Shown: positions 31,567-40,088 of the stretch, piece after piece
Layout of the letters: every line of letters starts with the position of its first letter
How positions within the stretch are numbered: position 1 is the first letter of the stretch
IMG/VR virus record: IMGVR_UViG_3300020438_000036
Span: 1 to 61,205 of that record
Direction: 5' to 3' (one strand)
Length of the DNA stretch: 61,205 bases
Source of the DNA: a virus
Made by a program: the position numbers and the translations under genes
The notes under the pieces: model-generated
Seen by the model: only the letters and a program-made list of their open reading frames with translations
Database searches by the model: none
Told to the model about the DNA's origin: nothing

Positions 31567-33284
31567 TACTTCTCTTCCACTATCCTACTGAAGTTTTTGA
31601 CTTTATCGAACTTGATGATGCTTCGGAACTTATCATACAGAATCTCTCCCTTGTGAGATATGACAAAGACATTATTTCCGCCAAGTTGATTAAGAAGTTT
31701 TAAGAACTCATCTGTTCCATTACTATCTAATGAACTATCAAATACTTCATCTAATATCAAAAGATTTGTATTTACACTATTCTTCATCTTCGCAACTTCT
31801 CTCCAAGTGAACAGTAAAGCCAAGTCGATTCGCATCTTCTCACCTTCTGAGAATGAACTATAAGAAAAGTTTTCTCTATTACGAGACTTGATGTTTTCTG
31901 AGAAGTTTTCATCCATCGTAAAGTTAACATAGAAATCCATTTGATGAAGATACTTGTTTATCAAACCATTCATAATAGGAAGATAGTACTTGATGATAGA
32001 AGTCTTGATGCCACCATCCTTAAGAAGTGTAGAGGCAACATTTAAGTATTCTCTTTCTTCCAGAAGTTCTTCTCGCAAATTTTCTATCTTTTCTTTTTTA
32101 TCTATAAACTTTTTTAGTTCCTTTCGCATCTTTGTAGTAGATGTATCCGTGGATTCAAGTTCTTCTACTTCTCTTTCATAATCCTTTATAGAACTCTTCA
32201 GGCCTTTATTATGAGAAGTCTTTTCAGATATATCTGCAGTAAGATTAGATACCTTAGTTTGGGTGTTCAATAAGTCATCCATTCTTGCATTGATGACTTC
32301 ATACTCACTCTTAAAATCTTCTAGAGCTTGTTCTATTTCTTTTTGTTTATCCTTTCTTTCCGAAATCATCATTTCTTTGTGTGATGAATCGACATCCTGT
32401 TTACAAGTAGGACAATTATCAATATCGCGAAAAAACTCTTGATCTGTTTTAAGGGACTTAATCTTGGAAGTCAGTCCAGCACTAATACTATCCATCTTGG
32501 ATATTTTCTTTTGTACTGGTTTCAATTCGACAAGTGTATCATTTAACATACCGATCTTTGCATTAAGTTTTTCTACACAAGAATCATTATCATCAATTTT
32601 TAATTGATATTCTTCTATCTTCTTCTTCGATGACTGTATGAGTTTCTTTCGGTCTTTCTTTATCTCTTCTATACTAGATTCTTGCAAATGAATCTGATTA
32701 TCTATGATGTTTCTTTCATTACTATTTTCTTTGACACTCTCTTTATGATCTATTAATCTAGATTTGAGTATCTCGTTCATAGAAGAAAATATCTTAATGT
32801 CCAGTAGATCTTCAATAATGTCTCTTCGGTCTTTTGCCGATAGTTGCATAAACGGAACAAAAGTTGCAGAACCTAGTATCACTGTTTGAGTGAAAGACTT
32901 GAAGTTAAGTTTGAGGATATTGTCTTCGAGATATTTTTGATAATCTTTTATCTTTGAATCTTGATTGATCATCTTTTTATTATGATATATCTCAAAGATG
33001 CCGGGCTTGATACCTCTACGAATCTTATACTGAGTCTTCCCTACCTTAAACTCAATCTCAATAAGACAATCTTTCTCATTAACTGAATTGGGGAGTTGTG
33101 GTTTGTTTATCTTACGGAAAGGTTTCCCAAACAATCCAAATGTTAGAGCGTCTAGAACAGTAGATTTTCCTGCTCCGTTTGCTCCAAGAATTAATGTGGT
33201 AGGGGATTTGTCAAATAATATTTCAGTAAAATTGTCTCCAGTGGAAAGAAAATTCTTCCACCGTATTTTTTGAAATTCTAACAC
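31566..33284 (-). CDS. 46: Recombination nuclease ATPase subunit, T4 gp46 (Rad50-like)
   Basis: 572 residues (T4 560) with a GTG start at 33284 touching the gene 47 stop. LILGANGAGKSTVLDALTFG is Walker A, CPTCKQD (zinc-hook Cys pair) sits between two coiled-coil arms, and FSEGEKMRIDLALLFTWREV followed by LLILDEVFDSSLD gives the ABC signature and Walker B. With gp47 it resects DNA ends for recombination and host DNA breakdown. Confidence 0.95.
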   Translation of the reverse strand: MLEFQKIRWKNFLSTGDNFTEILFDKSPTTLILGANGAGKSTVLDALTFGLFGKPFRKINKPQLPNSVNEKDCLIEIEFKVGKTQYKIRRGIKPGIFEIYHNKKMINQDSKIKDYQKYLEDNILKLNFKSFTQTVILGSATFVPFMQLSAKDRRDIIEDLLDIKIFSSMNEILKSRLIDHKESVKENSNERNIIDNQIHLQESSIEEIKKDRKKLIQSSKKKIEEYQLKIDDNDSCVEKLNAKIGMLNDTLVELKPVQKKISKMDSISAGLTSKIKSLKTDQEFFRDIDNCPTCKQDVDSSHKEMMISERKDKQKEIEQALEDFKSEYEVINARMDDLLNTQTKVSNLTADISEKTSHNKGLKSSIKDYEREVEELESTDTSTTKMRKELKKFIDKKEKIENLREELLEEREYLNVASTLLKDGGIKTSIIKYYLPIMNGLINKYLHQMDFYVNFTMDENFSENIKSRNRENFSYSSFSEGEKMRIDLALLFTWREVAKMKNSVNTNLLILDEVFDSSLDSNGTDEFLKLLNQLGGNNVFVISHKGEILYDKFRSIIKFDKVKNFSRIVEEK

Positions 33285-34330
33285 TACGCAGGCTCTCTTA
33301 ATGCAGTAATATATAAATCTTGAATCAAACCTTTAAGTCGATTCTTATCCAAATCTAAGTTATAGTCATCTATGTATCCGGAGAGAAGAGACATAGTATC
33401 TTCTATAGATTGTGTCTCATCCATTCCTTCAAACTCGTATGTATCGTCAACTACAGATACATCAACGACATCGTTGTTGTATAATTCATCTATCAGATTA
33501 TCCAATAAATGTTGTTTTGTCTTATTTTTAACGATCACTTTAACATATTTTTTATTGTATGTCGAGTAATTTATTTGGCCGAGTTTTTCTTCATCATAAA
33601 AGATCTTATGAAACATACGATATGGATTCTGAATGAATTCTATCTCGTTTGTGTCTGTATCATATATGTGGAAACCTCTAGGATCGTTGTAATCAATCCA
33701 AGTTGTTTCGTAGGGGCTTCCAAGGTAATGAATATTTCCATTGTTTGATTTGTGATGGAAATGGCCAGAGCAAACCAATTCGAACTTTCGAAACATACCA
33801 ATGTCAAAACCATCTTCGCACTTGATACCGCGACTCATTTCAAATCCGGCTATCTCCAAATGACCAAAGAGAGTTGTTGCTTCAGAGTCCCTGATATGAG
33901 TTTTGCATATATCATAGTTTCCAGAATTAATCCACGGCATGAAACAAATATCTCTGCCGTCGAAATTGAGAGTTTCTGGATCAGTATAAACTTTAGGAGC
34001 ATACTCATGATTGAAGTCTATCAGTTCATTCATAGAATTGATATCATTCGTATTCTTAAAATAGGTATCATGATTTCCGATAATGATATGAGTTTCTATC
34101 TTATCATTTTGCAATCTTTTCATGAAACGAGTATTCATCCCATGAAGGATATTGAAGTTGATAAACTTTCGTCTATCCACAACATCCCCCAAATGAATCA
34201 TCGTAGTAATATTGTTCTCTGACAGATATGGAAAAAACACATTGTCATAGAACTCCATCATGTAATCAAAGAAGACTAGGGAATCCCCCCTAGCTCCAAA
34301 ATGAGTATCAGTCAAGAGGGCTATTTTCAT
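33284..34330 (-). CDS. 47: Recombination nuclease subunit, T4 gp47 (Mre11-like)
   Basis: 348 residues from the ATG at 34330, chosen because AAGGAA lies just upstream and MKIALLTDTHFGARGD is the family's N terminus; the longer frame adds 22 basic residues inside gene 55. Phosphoesterase motifs: DTHFG, HLGDVVDRR, IIGNHDTY, GHLEIAG and CSGHFHHK, which bind two metals. It forms the gp46/47 exo-endonuclease complex. Confidence 0.95.
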   Translation of the reverse strand: MKIALLTDTHFGARGDSLVFFDYMMEFYDNVFFPYLSENNITTMIHLGDVVDRRKFINFNILHGMNTRFMKRLQNDKIETHIIIGNHDTYFKNTNDINSMNELIDFNHEYAPKVYTDPETLNFDGRDICFMPWINSGNYDICKTHIRDSEATTLFGHLEIAGFEMSRGIKCEDGFDIGMFRKFELVCSGHFHHKSNNGNIHYLGSPYETTWIDYNDPRGFHIYDTDTNEIEFIQNPYRMFHKIFYDEEKLGQINYSTYNKKYVKVIVKNKTKQHLLDNLIDELYNNDVVDVSVVDDTYEFEGMDETQSIEDTMSLLSGYIDDYNLDLDKNRLKGLIQDLYITALREPA

Positions 34331-34859
34331 TCTGTTCCTTTTTCTTCGCTTTTGCTCTGGTCTTCTTAGTCTTCTCAGATTTCTCAAAGTCTTCAATAAA
34401 TCCAGACATATTATTTTGCATGAACTCTAGATAACTTTTCTTAGTCACTCCACCTGCCTCAAGTATGTCATCTTCTAAGACATGGCGTTCAAGAGATTTG
34501 TACTTAACATAAGTCTGTTTTTTCTCTTTCTGCATCCTTCTTATAAAGGCATAGTAAATTATCTGAGTAAAATATGCAAAGGGGTTTTTAGATTTCTCTG
34601 GATTAAAGTTATCTATGTATAGAAGACAGTTCTCTATTCCATCAGAAATCATTTCATCTTTATATGTGTAGTTAATAAAGTTGGGGCGATACGAAAGATG
34701 ATTAGAAATCTTCATAATACATTCTCCAATGTAATTGGGAATTCTAGGCCTCGGATTGCCTTTCTCTTTCGCATCAATGACAGAATTGCGAAATTCTATC
34801 ATTGCAGAAAGGAGTTGCTTATTATCTACATAGTGTGCGTTTTTCTTTTTTTCTGCCAT
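34308..34859 (-). CDS. 55: Late-transcription sigma factor, T4 gp55
   Basis: 183 residues (T4 185) from the ATG at 34859 (MAEKKKNAHYVDNKQLLSAM). Earlier in-frame starts overlap the -10/-35 elements at 34885-34913 and so would not be transcribed from that promoter. YTYKDEMISDGIENCLLYID and NPFAYFTQIIYYAFIRRMQK match the sigma region 2 segment of gp55 that recognises TATAAATA boxes. With clamp gp45 it drives the late genes of this window. Confidence 0.93.
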   Translation of the reverse strand: MAEKKKNAHYVDNKQLLSAMIEFRNSVIDAKEKGNPRPRIPNYIGECIMKISNHLSYRPNFINYTYKDEMISDGIENCLLYIDNFNPEKSKNPFAYFTQIIYYAFIRRMQKEKKQTYVKYKSLERHVLEDDILEAGGVTKKSYLEFMQNNMSGFIEDFEKSEKTKKTRAKAKKKEQNENSPLD

Positions 34860-34884
34860 TGGGTTCTCGTTAAAAGTTGCATAC

Positions 34885-34913
34885 ATTGTAACAAATGATG
34901 GTGCGTTTGTCAA
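34885..34913 (-). promoter_or_regulatory. Sigma70-type promoter (TTGACA-N17-TACAAT) for 55-47-46
   Basis: TTGACA at 34913-34908 and TACAAT at 34890-34885 on the minus strand, spacer 17 nt, preceded by a long A/T tract (34914-34939) that could act as an UP element. Start about 20-25 nt before the gene 55 ATG. Confidence 0.8.
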
Positions 34914-34939
34914 ACATTAAATATTTTTTAATTTAACAC

Positions 34940-34968
34940 TTGACATACGCCGGTTGTATGTGTATAAT
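34940..34968 (+). promoter_or_regulatory. Consensus sigma70 promoter on the plus strand (TTGACA-N17-TATAAT)
   Basis: TTGACA at 34940-34945 and TATAAT at 34963-34968, spacer 17 nt: both hexamers are perfect. It points against every gene in the window. The spacer contains the inverted repeat ACATAC-N7-GTATGT (34943-34961), a potential operator. It is back to back with the gene 55 promoter and shares its A/T tract. Confidence 0.8.
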
Positions 34969-34994
34969 AAATCTGTTGTGATTTAAGGAATATT

Positions 34995-35381
34995 CTAATG
35001 CTTAATCTTATCTTCGAATTCTTTCAACGCGTTGATGTAATCATCATTAGATTTATCTAATTCTTTCTCTGTCATTGCATCGTCAAAAGACTTAAAAGAT
35101 ATTCTTGAATTCTTTGATTCTAATAATTTTTTATAGAACTCTATGATTTCATCTTTACATGAAACTATAATTAAAACTTCACTTTTTTGTATTTCGTAGT
35201 CTAACTGCGGAGAATAAGGAATCCAATCTGAAAAGGCAAGGTATGCCTCGGAAGGTCTTAGGCCCGTGGGTATCCTACTTAATTGCCAAGGCCTGTGGAT
35301 TATGTAGTGATCTCTACTTTCCCCCTTCATTCCGCCTAGGATATCCTCACCGTTCTTTAATCTAAGTATCTTATAATCCAT
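34995..35381 (-). CDS. Sm-like small beta-barrel protein, paralogue B
   Basis: 128 residues. YKILRLKNGEDILGGMKGES followed by YIIHRPWQLSR has the same strand-turn pattern as the protein at 17915-18289 (K-h-h-R-L-x-x-G-E-x-h-x-G). The C-terminal 50 residues are helical and charged (EIIEFYKKLLESKNSR). A late box lies 55 nt upstream inside uvsW, and a plus-strand promoter fires into its 3' end. RNA binding is possible by fold only. Confidence 0.72.
   Translation of the reverse strand: MDYKILRLKNGEDILGGMKGESRDHYIIHRPWQLSRIPTGLRPSEAYLAFSDWIPYSPQLDYEIQKSEVLIIVSCKDEIIEFYKKLLESKNSRISFKSFDDAMTEKELDKSNDDYINALKEFEDKIKH
34998..35060 (+). CDS. Possible 20-residue leader peptide behind the plus-strand promoter
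   Basis: ATG at 34998 with AAGGA 8 nt upstream, 20 codons then TAA (35058-35060). The peptide is hydrophobic (starts MLNLIFEFFQ). It lies about 23 nt downstream of the predicted start of the plus-strand transcript and is antisense to the end of the Sm-like gene. Coding is unproven; the transcript may be purely antisense. Confidence 0.25.
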   Translation: MLNLIFEFFQRVDVIIIRFI

Positions 35382-36867
35382 CTTTATACATTCTTATTTC
35401 ATTGATCTTAAAGTCAAATTTCTCTTCATTATAGATATTTATACGTTCAAAAAAGTGCCTAAGAGCAAAGTTAGTATGGGATTTATGTTTAAGATCATCG
35501 ACAATATCATAAAGAACCGCACTCTCTTTCCTATCTCCCTTTCTCAATCCTCTACCAATTGATTGAAGATTTCTTATCTTACTCTTAGAAGGAGAAGCAA
35601 ACACAACATTGTGAAGATTCTTTATGTTGATACCAGTTGAGAATGTACCATAAGAGGCAACAATGATTGCGTTATCGGATTCTTCTGTGGTGAGCCTAAC
35701 CTCTTCTCTATTGCCTACTTTAGTTTCACCACTTACATAGAACAAAGGTCTATCCGAATCTACCTTTTCTTGTAATTGTAAGAATAAAGGCTTACCGTGT
35801 TTTTCTACAAAGTTAAAGAGAACTAGTGTATTGCCTTTGAGACTATTTGTCAAATTAACTATGAAGTTGTTTCTTTTTTCATTTCTCACTATCCAATCAA
35901 TTTCATCCGGATATGGCATTTTCTTTGTTTCTTTACATTGTTCGTCTGAGTATTTGAGAACTAGACATTCAATCTTAAAACTAGAAAGAGTTTCATTATC
36001 AATTAATTTTCTAGTGGTTGTGACTTTCTTAACATCCCCAAATAGACCAGTGAGAACTAACTTGTGAGTTTTAGTTCCGTCTAATGTTCCTGTGGTGCCG
36101 AACCTATATTTACACTCGGTCATCTTCTCCATAATCTTCATAAGAGAGTTGGCTTTGAATAAATGACACTCATCTCCAATAACTGCACCGAACTGATCAA
36201 AGTATGGCTTTCTCTCTTTGTATATAGATTGCCATGTAGAGATCACCACTCTCTTGTCCGTAGTCTTGGATTGTCCCTGATAAATGACATGGCACTTATT
36301 CTTGACATCAAATCCATAGTCTTGGAAGTCTGCATACATCTGAGAAACCAAAGAGGTAGTCGGAACAATTATTAGTATTTTCTTACCAGACAAATCCGGA
36401 TGCATTAGATAAAATCTTATCAAGGTATAGATGATAAGAGACTTCCCAGAAGCTGTTGGTGATAACAGCAAACATCTGTCTTTATTGATAGCGGTCTGTA
36501 TTGCGTCTAGTTGATAATCTCTGTATGTTAAAGGTTGTCCCTTAGATTGAGGTTTAACATATTCTGCTAGTTCTTTGAGATTATCCTCATTGAATATAAC
36601 TCTATCTGGCTTTTCGCAAAAGAATTCATACTCATTCATTTCGCAGAAGTTCTGGACTTGATTAATCAGTCCAGCATATATCTTTCTATTGGTAGGGTTA
36701 AACAGACGAATCTTTCCATCCCACACCTTATTTCTATATGCAGGCATAAACTTTGCGCCAGGCACTTCGTAGGTAAAGTAATCCACCAATTCCTTCAGAA
36801 TGAATAGTTCATCCGAATCCAGAATATAATGCACTTCGCTGTGTTTATGTGCGGTTACCGATTGCAT
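35371..36867 (-). CDS. uvsW: UvsW DNA/RNA-DNA helicase
   Basis: 498 residues (T4 503). Superfamily 2 motifs: Q/I region LLLSPTASGKSLIIYTL (Walker A), GAVIGDECHLFKA (DECH), FGTTGTLDG (III), VLFNFVEKHG (IV), VASYGTFSTGINIKNL (V) and QSIGRGLRKGDR (VI). The N-terminal YFTYEVPGAKFMPAYRNKVW segment is typical of UvsW. It regresses forks and removes R-loops, limiting origin-dependent initiation late in infection. Its ATG overlaps the uvsY stop (TAATG). Confidence 0.95.
   Translation of the reverse strand: MQSVTAHKHSEVHYILDSDELFILKELVDYFTYEVPGAKFMPAYRNKVWDGKIRLFNPTNRKIYAGLINQVQNFCEMNEYEFFCEKPDRVIFNEDNLKELAEYVKPQSKGQPLTYRDYQLDAIQTAINKDRCLLLSPTASGKSLIIYTLIRFYLMHPDLSGKKILIIVPTTSLVSQMYADFQDYGFDVKNKCHVIYQGQSKTTDKRVVISTWQSIYKERKPYFDQFGAVIGDECHLFKANSLMKIMEKMTECKYRFGTTGTLDGTKTHKLVLTGLFGDVKKVTTTRKLIDNETLSSFKIECLVLKYSDEQCKETKKMPYPDEIDWIVRNEKRNNFIVNLTNSLKGNTLVLFNFVEKHGKPLFLQLQEKVDSDRPLFYVSGETKVGNREEVRLTTEESDNAIIVASYGTFSTGINIKNLHNVVFASPSKSKIRNLQSIGRGLRKGDRKESAVLYDIVDDLKHKSHTNFALRHFFERINIYNEEKFDFKINEIRMYKDGL
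35436..35443 (-). promoter_or_regulatory. Possible intragenic late promoter TATAAATA
   Basis: Exact late box inside the 3' end of uvsW, 55 nt before the Sm-like gene. It may be used, since T4 late boxes can be intragenic, but coding constraint alone could also produce it. Confidence 0.45.
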
Positions 36868-37301
36868 TAACCGCCCTCTAGAAATTTCCGCACATTAATC
36901 AAATCTTTTATTAGCCATTTATTACTATCAAGAAGATTCATCTGTTTTTCTATAAAAGTTAATATTTCTTTTTGGTATGTAAGCTTCTGCGCCTCTGTGA
37001 TGAGATCATCATCGTCATCTAACCACATCTGCACATCACCTTTGAGAACTTTATATCCATCAGACTCCCACCCAAGAAGATCTAATTCGTCTTCGTTGAG
37101 TTTACCTAGATAGTATTTCTTTTTCTTTGCTTCGAGTTTTTTGTATTTGAATTGATTTAAACTGACAATAGAAGCCTGATCAATACGATAGTTATGCCAC
37201 TTGGAACATAACATAGAAAGATTGAGAATAGAGGTTTCAAGGTCAGTTCTGTCAATTTGGAGGTCTTTAACGGCCTCTTCCTTGAGTTCACTTAGTTTCA
37301 T
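36867..37301 (-). CDS. uvsY: UvsY recombination mediator
   Basis: 144 residues (T4 137). Helical, with KLSELKEEAVKDLQIDRTDL and SILNLSMLCSKWHNYRIDQA, and KKYYLGKLNEDELDLLGWES, in the order found in UvsY. It loads UvsX on gp32-coated single-stranded DNA. The gene sits 4 nt behind the tube-fold gene and overlaps uvsW, matching the T4 uvsY-uvsW pair. Confidence 0.9.
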   Translation of the reverse strand: MKLSELKEEAVKDLQIDRTDLETSILNLSMLCSKWHNYRIDQASIVSLNQFKYKKLEAKKKKYYLGKLNEDELDLLGWESDGYKVLKGDVQMWLDDDDDLITEAQKLTYQKEILTFIEKQMNLLDSNKWLIKDLINVRKFLEGG

Positions 37302-37304
37302 ATT

Positions 37305-37826
37305 TTAGTCTATTTTTTTAATTTCATATCCAGTGTATTGGAAATCTGCAGTAGTCGCTGTTGGTTCATCTCCAGTTTCTAGAGAAGAGAATGGGATATC
37401 CCCTAACGCAATAGGAAATAAATCTTTGAATACTGCCTCATATATTGGAGCGCCCTGATTGTTATATAATAACAAGGAACCATCAGAATAAACATCATCC
37501 CCAGTCAATTGTCTTCCTTGTGCAAAACTTCGATATTGGCCAAAACTCTCAGGAAATCCTAGACCCCTAATCCAGTCATATACTTCCATCCAAGCCTTCA
37601 TTTCTTCGTCCACTAAGAAACTGACAGAAAGAACTGAGAATATTATTTTATCGCCAGGTTCCTTTCTATCCGCAAAAGGTGTTCCCAGAAGTGCTTCTCC
37701 GAAAGTCATGCCAGGCAAACTGACACCCTGCACAAATGGACTCAATGAAGGACACTTGAGGATGCTCAACTGAAATGACTGATTACTCAGATAATTTGGA
37801 TTTTCAAAATCGACATTTAACGCCAC
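37305..37826 (-). CDS. Tail tube-fold (gp19/gp54-like) structural protein
   Basis: 173 residues, 23 nt behind a late box. FQLSILKCPSLSPFVQGVSL, TPFADRKEPGDKIIFSVLSV and SFLVDEEMKAWMEVYDWIRG are the strands and helix of the T4 gp19-type tail-tube fold that also occurs in gp48/gp54 at the baseplate-tube junction. It is not the main tube protein, which is at 50718-51269. Position by uvsY in marine relatives fits a baseplate or tube-associated subunit. Confidence 0.7.
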   Translation of the reverse strand: MALNVDFENPNYLSNQSFQLSILKCPSLSPFVQGVSLPGMTFGEALLGTPFADRKEPGDKIIFSVLSVSFLVDEEMKAWMEVYDWIRGLGFPESFGQYRSFAQGRQLTGDDVYSDGSLLLYNNQGAPIYEAVFKDLFPIALGDIPFSSLETGDEPTATTADFQYTGYEIKKID

Positions 37827-37848
37827 AATAGATACTCCGTAACACTAT

Positions 37849-37856
37849 TATTTATA
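37849..37856 (-). promoter_or_regulatory. Late promoter TATAAATA
   Basis: Exact late box just behind the terminator at 37859-37884, 23 nt before the ATG at 37826; it restarts transcription for the tube-fold gene and uvsY-uvsW. Confidence 0.8.
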
Positions 37857-37858
37857 TC

Positions 37859-37884
37859 AAAAAAAAGGGACTCCGAAGAGTCCC
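37859..37884 (-). terminator. Intrinsic terminator with UUCG loop
   Basis: On the minus strand GGGACTC-TTCG-GAGTCCC is followed by eight T residues. The 7-bp stem with a UUCG tetraloop lies 22 nt after the first adhesin stop codon. Confidence 0.9.
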
Positions 37885-37905
37885 TCTAAGTCATAAGGTA
37901 TATTA

Positions 37906-40071
37906 TTATGCTTTATATGTAGCTACCGCACCCTGTACTCCAGCACTAACGTATATCTGATCATCGCCAAATGCGACATCTGCACCAAATCCCGTATAAC
38001 CAGACCCTTGCGGATTCCACATATTTGGCCCGCTTGGAAAATTAGTTCCATCCACTTTTGCAAAGAAAAACTTCCCTGCGCCACCGTCGGCATCGGGAGC
38101 ACCGAACACCACATGGTCTCCTTCTGGAGATATATCAACAGATTGTCCCCACTTACTATTAGACTCGGAAACTTGAGTGTTAGCCCTCCAAGAATTGACA
38201 CAGACCCCAGTAGATACATCAAATACGGAAACAATACCTCCTGTCGAGTTCCCTGACTGTCTACCTCGCATATCTCCAATGACTAACTTAGAACCATTTG
38301 GAGTAATTGCCATTGATCTATGTTCTGTCCCAGGCCGCGATTCATTATTTACATCGCCGTTCCCGGCCGGGTTACTTGTGTTGATAGTTCTTATATAAGA
38401 ACCATCGGAAAGGTTATAAATGAATACCGCTCCACCAACCATGTCACTCCCGCTCCACATATATTCTGGAGAAGAAACCGCCAGAAGTCCTGCCGATGCA
38501 GCTATCGCAACAGCAGAGCCAAACCTTATATTTGACATTTCGCTCTGACCTGCTGTACCATTGTAAGGATTAGTAGGTCTTTCTAGAACATAACCATTTG
38601 CAAACGCAGAAGATTCATCTGGTTGACTTAAATCATATACAAAAACTTTTCCGCAGTTAGGTTGTCTGTAGCTAGTATTGACGAGATGTTGCATCTTTGC
38701 ATCGGGCGCGCCAATTGCGAGATAACCACCACCAATGTCAATCGTTTGTCCATACGAAGACCCTCCACTATAATATGTATCATCTTGTACTTGTTGTGGG
38801 AGATATGAATCTCTTGGAGTAAACATAAATTTAGCAACTGGCTGGCCAAGCGTTTGAGTTCCGTCTGTATTCACCTTCCAAACTTGTACATCACCATTAT
38901 TATAGTGAGATTGGAATGCAACCAGATTTCCATCTAATGCTAGTTTTGTTCCTCCGTTGTCTGGAGTATATGCTCCTGTATGCCAAGATAAAGCATGACC
39001 GTTATTTGCCGCTGGGCCCAAACCACCAAAAGATCCCCCTTGCCCAATCCAGTTTGGCAGAACATAATCGATTGTATTTCCAAGAGCGCCGGATCCTACA
39101 GAACTATCATATATCTCAACAAACCCTCCATTACTATTATATTTCGTCTTGGAGGTTACGAAAAATTCACCAGAAGTGGCCATCCATTTACCGAATTCCT
39201 CGCCTTCATTACTGGTATTATATCTAGTATAAATGTCAATACTGTCCCAATTAAAACCAAAAGTAAGAGTAAACTCTGAAGGAGTTGTGGTTGTTAAGTT
39301 AGTTCCGTCTGATGCAGTGAATGACAATGAGAAAGAACCAGCATCCGCACTATTAGAACTTGCGGAAATTGTGAAAACATTATCTGCTTGTGATACCGTA
39401 GTTCCACCTAAGGCCCCTGCAGTTACTTGATAACTATATGTTATTGCATCTCCTTGCGGATCTGTTGCAGCAAGAGTAATCACTGTATCAGCGCCAGGCG
39501 ATAATGCATAAGAACCATCTGGAGTTGTTGTGAAGTTTGGTTTTTGATCAACCAATCCTACACCAACCCATGATGCACCTGTGAAGATATAGAGTTTCTT
39601 ATTCTCTTCTACGATACCCTTTGCACCAGCAGCAACTCCGCTTGATGGCAAATCTCCAACTGTCGCATAAACTGTTAATGCATCTGGCAATGCAGTGTAA
39701 GACAGAACACCAGTTCCAGCATTATATGATAAGTCTCCAGCCGCACTGAATGAACTTCTGACTCTTGAGTCGGTCACATATAGGTTACTAGAACCTTCCG
39801 CAACTTGAGTAGAAGTCGGAGTTGCAGCACCCGCCGGAGTTCTGAGTTTCTTAACACCGAATGCAAGTTTCTCAATATCTGCAGTAGACGCACTAGTCGC
39901 CATCGCAGATACTTTTGTATCTAATGCAGTTTCTAAATCTGCATCATCGTCTAGATTTGCCTTCTCAATTGAACGAGACAACTTGACGATCTGATCTGCA
40001 GTGGTTGCAGAACCTAGCGCAGCCAAGAGTTTTGTTTTGAGAGTATCTCTTGAAGTAAATGTATTAGCCAT
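37906..40071 (-). CDS. Adhesin-like virion protein 1 with FG-GAP-type repeats
   Basis: 721 residues with an AAAGG site. An N-terminal helical segment (about 1-80, KLAFGVKKLRTPAG) is followed by a domain with TVYATVGDLPSSGVAAGAKG, then an Ig/cadherin-like module (ITLAATDPQGDAITYSYQVT, TFTISASS region) near 190-270. The remainder holds repeated G-S/G-D-N/G-x-Y-x-h-V-x-S units (FGSAVAIAASAGLLAVSSPE, SPEGDHVVFGAPDADGGAGK) typical of integrin-alpha/FG-GAP beta-propellers that bind ligands. Closely related N termini occur in three other genes here. An adsorption or capsid-surface role is inferred. Confidence 0.75.
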   Translation of the reverse strand: MANTFTSRDTLKTKLLAALGSATTADQIVKLSRSIEKANLDDDADLETALDTKVSAMATSASTADIEKLAFGVKKLRTPAGAATPTSTQVAEGSSNLYVTDSRVRSSFSAAGDLSYNAGTGVLSYTALPDALTVYATVGDLPSSGVAAGAKGIVEENKKLYIFTGASWVGVGLVDQKPNFTTTPDGSYALSPGADTVITLAATDPQGDAITYSYQVTAGALGGTTVSQADNVFTISASSNSADAGSFSLSFTASDGTNLTTTTPSEFTLTFGFNWDSIDIYTRYNTSNEGEEFGKWMATSGEFFVTSKTKYNSNGGFVEIYDSSVGSGALGNTIDYVLPNWIGQGGSFGGLGPAANNGHALSWHTGAYTPDNGGTKLALDGNLVAFQSHYNNGDVQVWKVNTDGTQTLGQPVAKFMFTPRDSYLPQQVQDDTYYSGGSSYGQTIDIGGGYLAIGAPDAKMQHLVNTSYRQPNCGKVFVYDLSQPDESSAFANGYVLERPTNPYNGTAGQSEMSNIRFGSAVAIAASAGLLAVSSPEYMWSGSDMVGGAVFIYNLSDGSYIRTINTSNPAGNGDVNNESRPGTEHRSMAITPNGSKLVIGDMRGRQSGNSTGGIVSVFDVSTGVCVNSWRANTQVSESNSKWGQSVDISPEGDHVVFGAPDADGGAGKFFFAKVDGTNFPSGPNMWNPQGSGYTGFGADVAFGDDQIYVSAGVQGAVATYKA

Positions 40072-40088
40072 TTTATTTTTCCTTTAAA

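Noticed and set aside
35821-35870. TTGACA-N17-TACACT inside uvsW on the minus strand
   Set aside because: The -10 matches only four of six bases and it is mid-gene; insufficient support.
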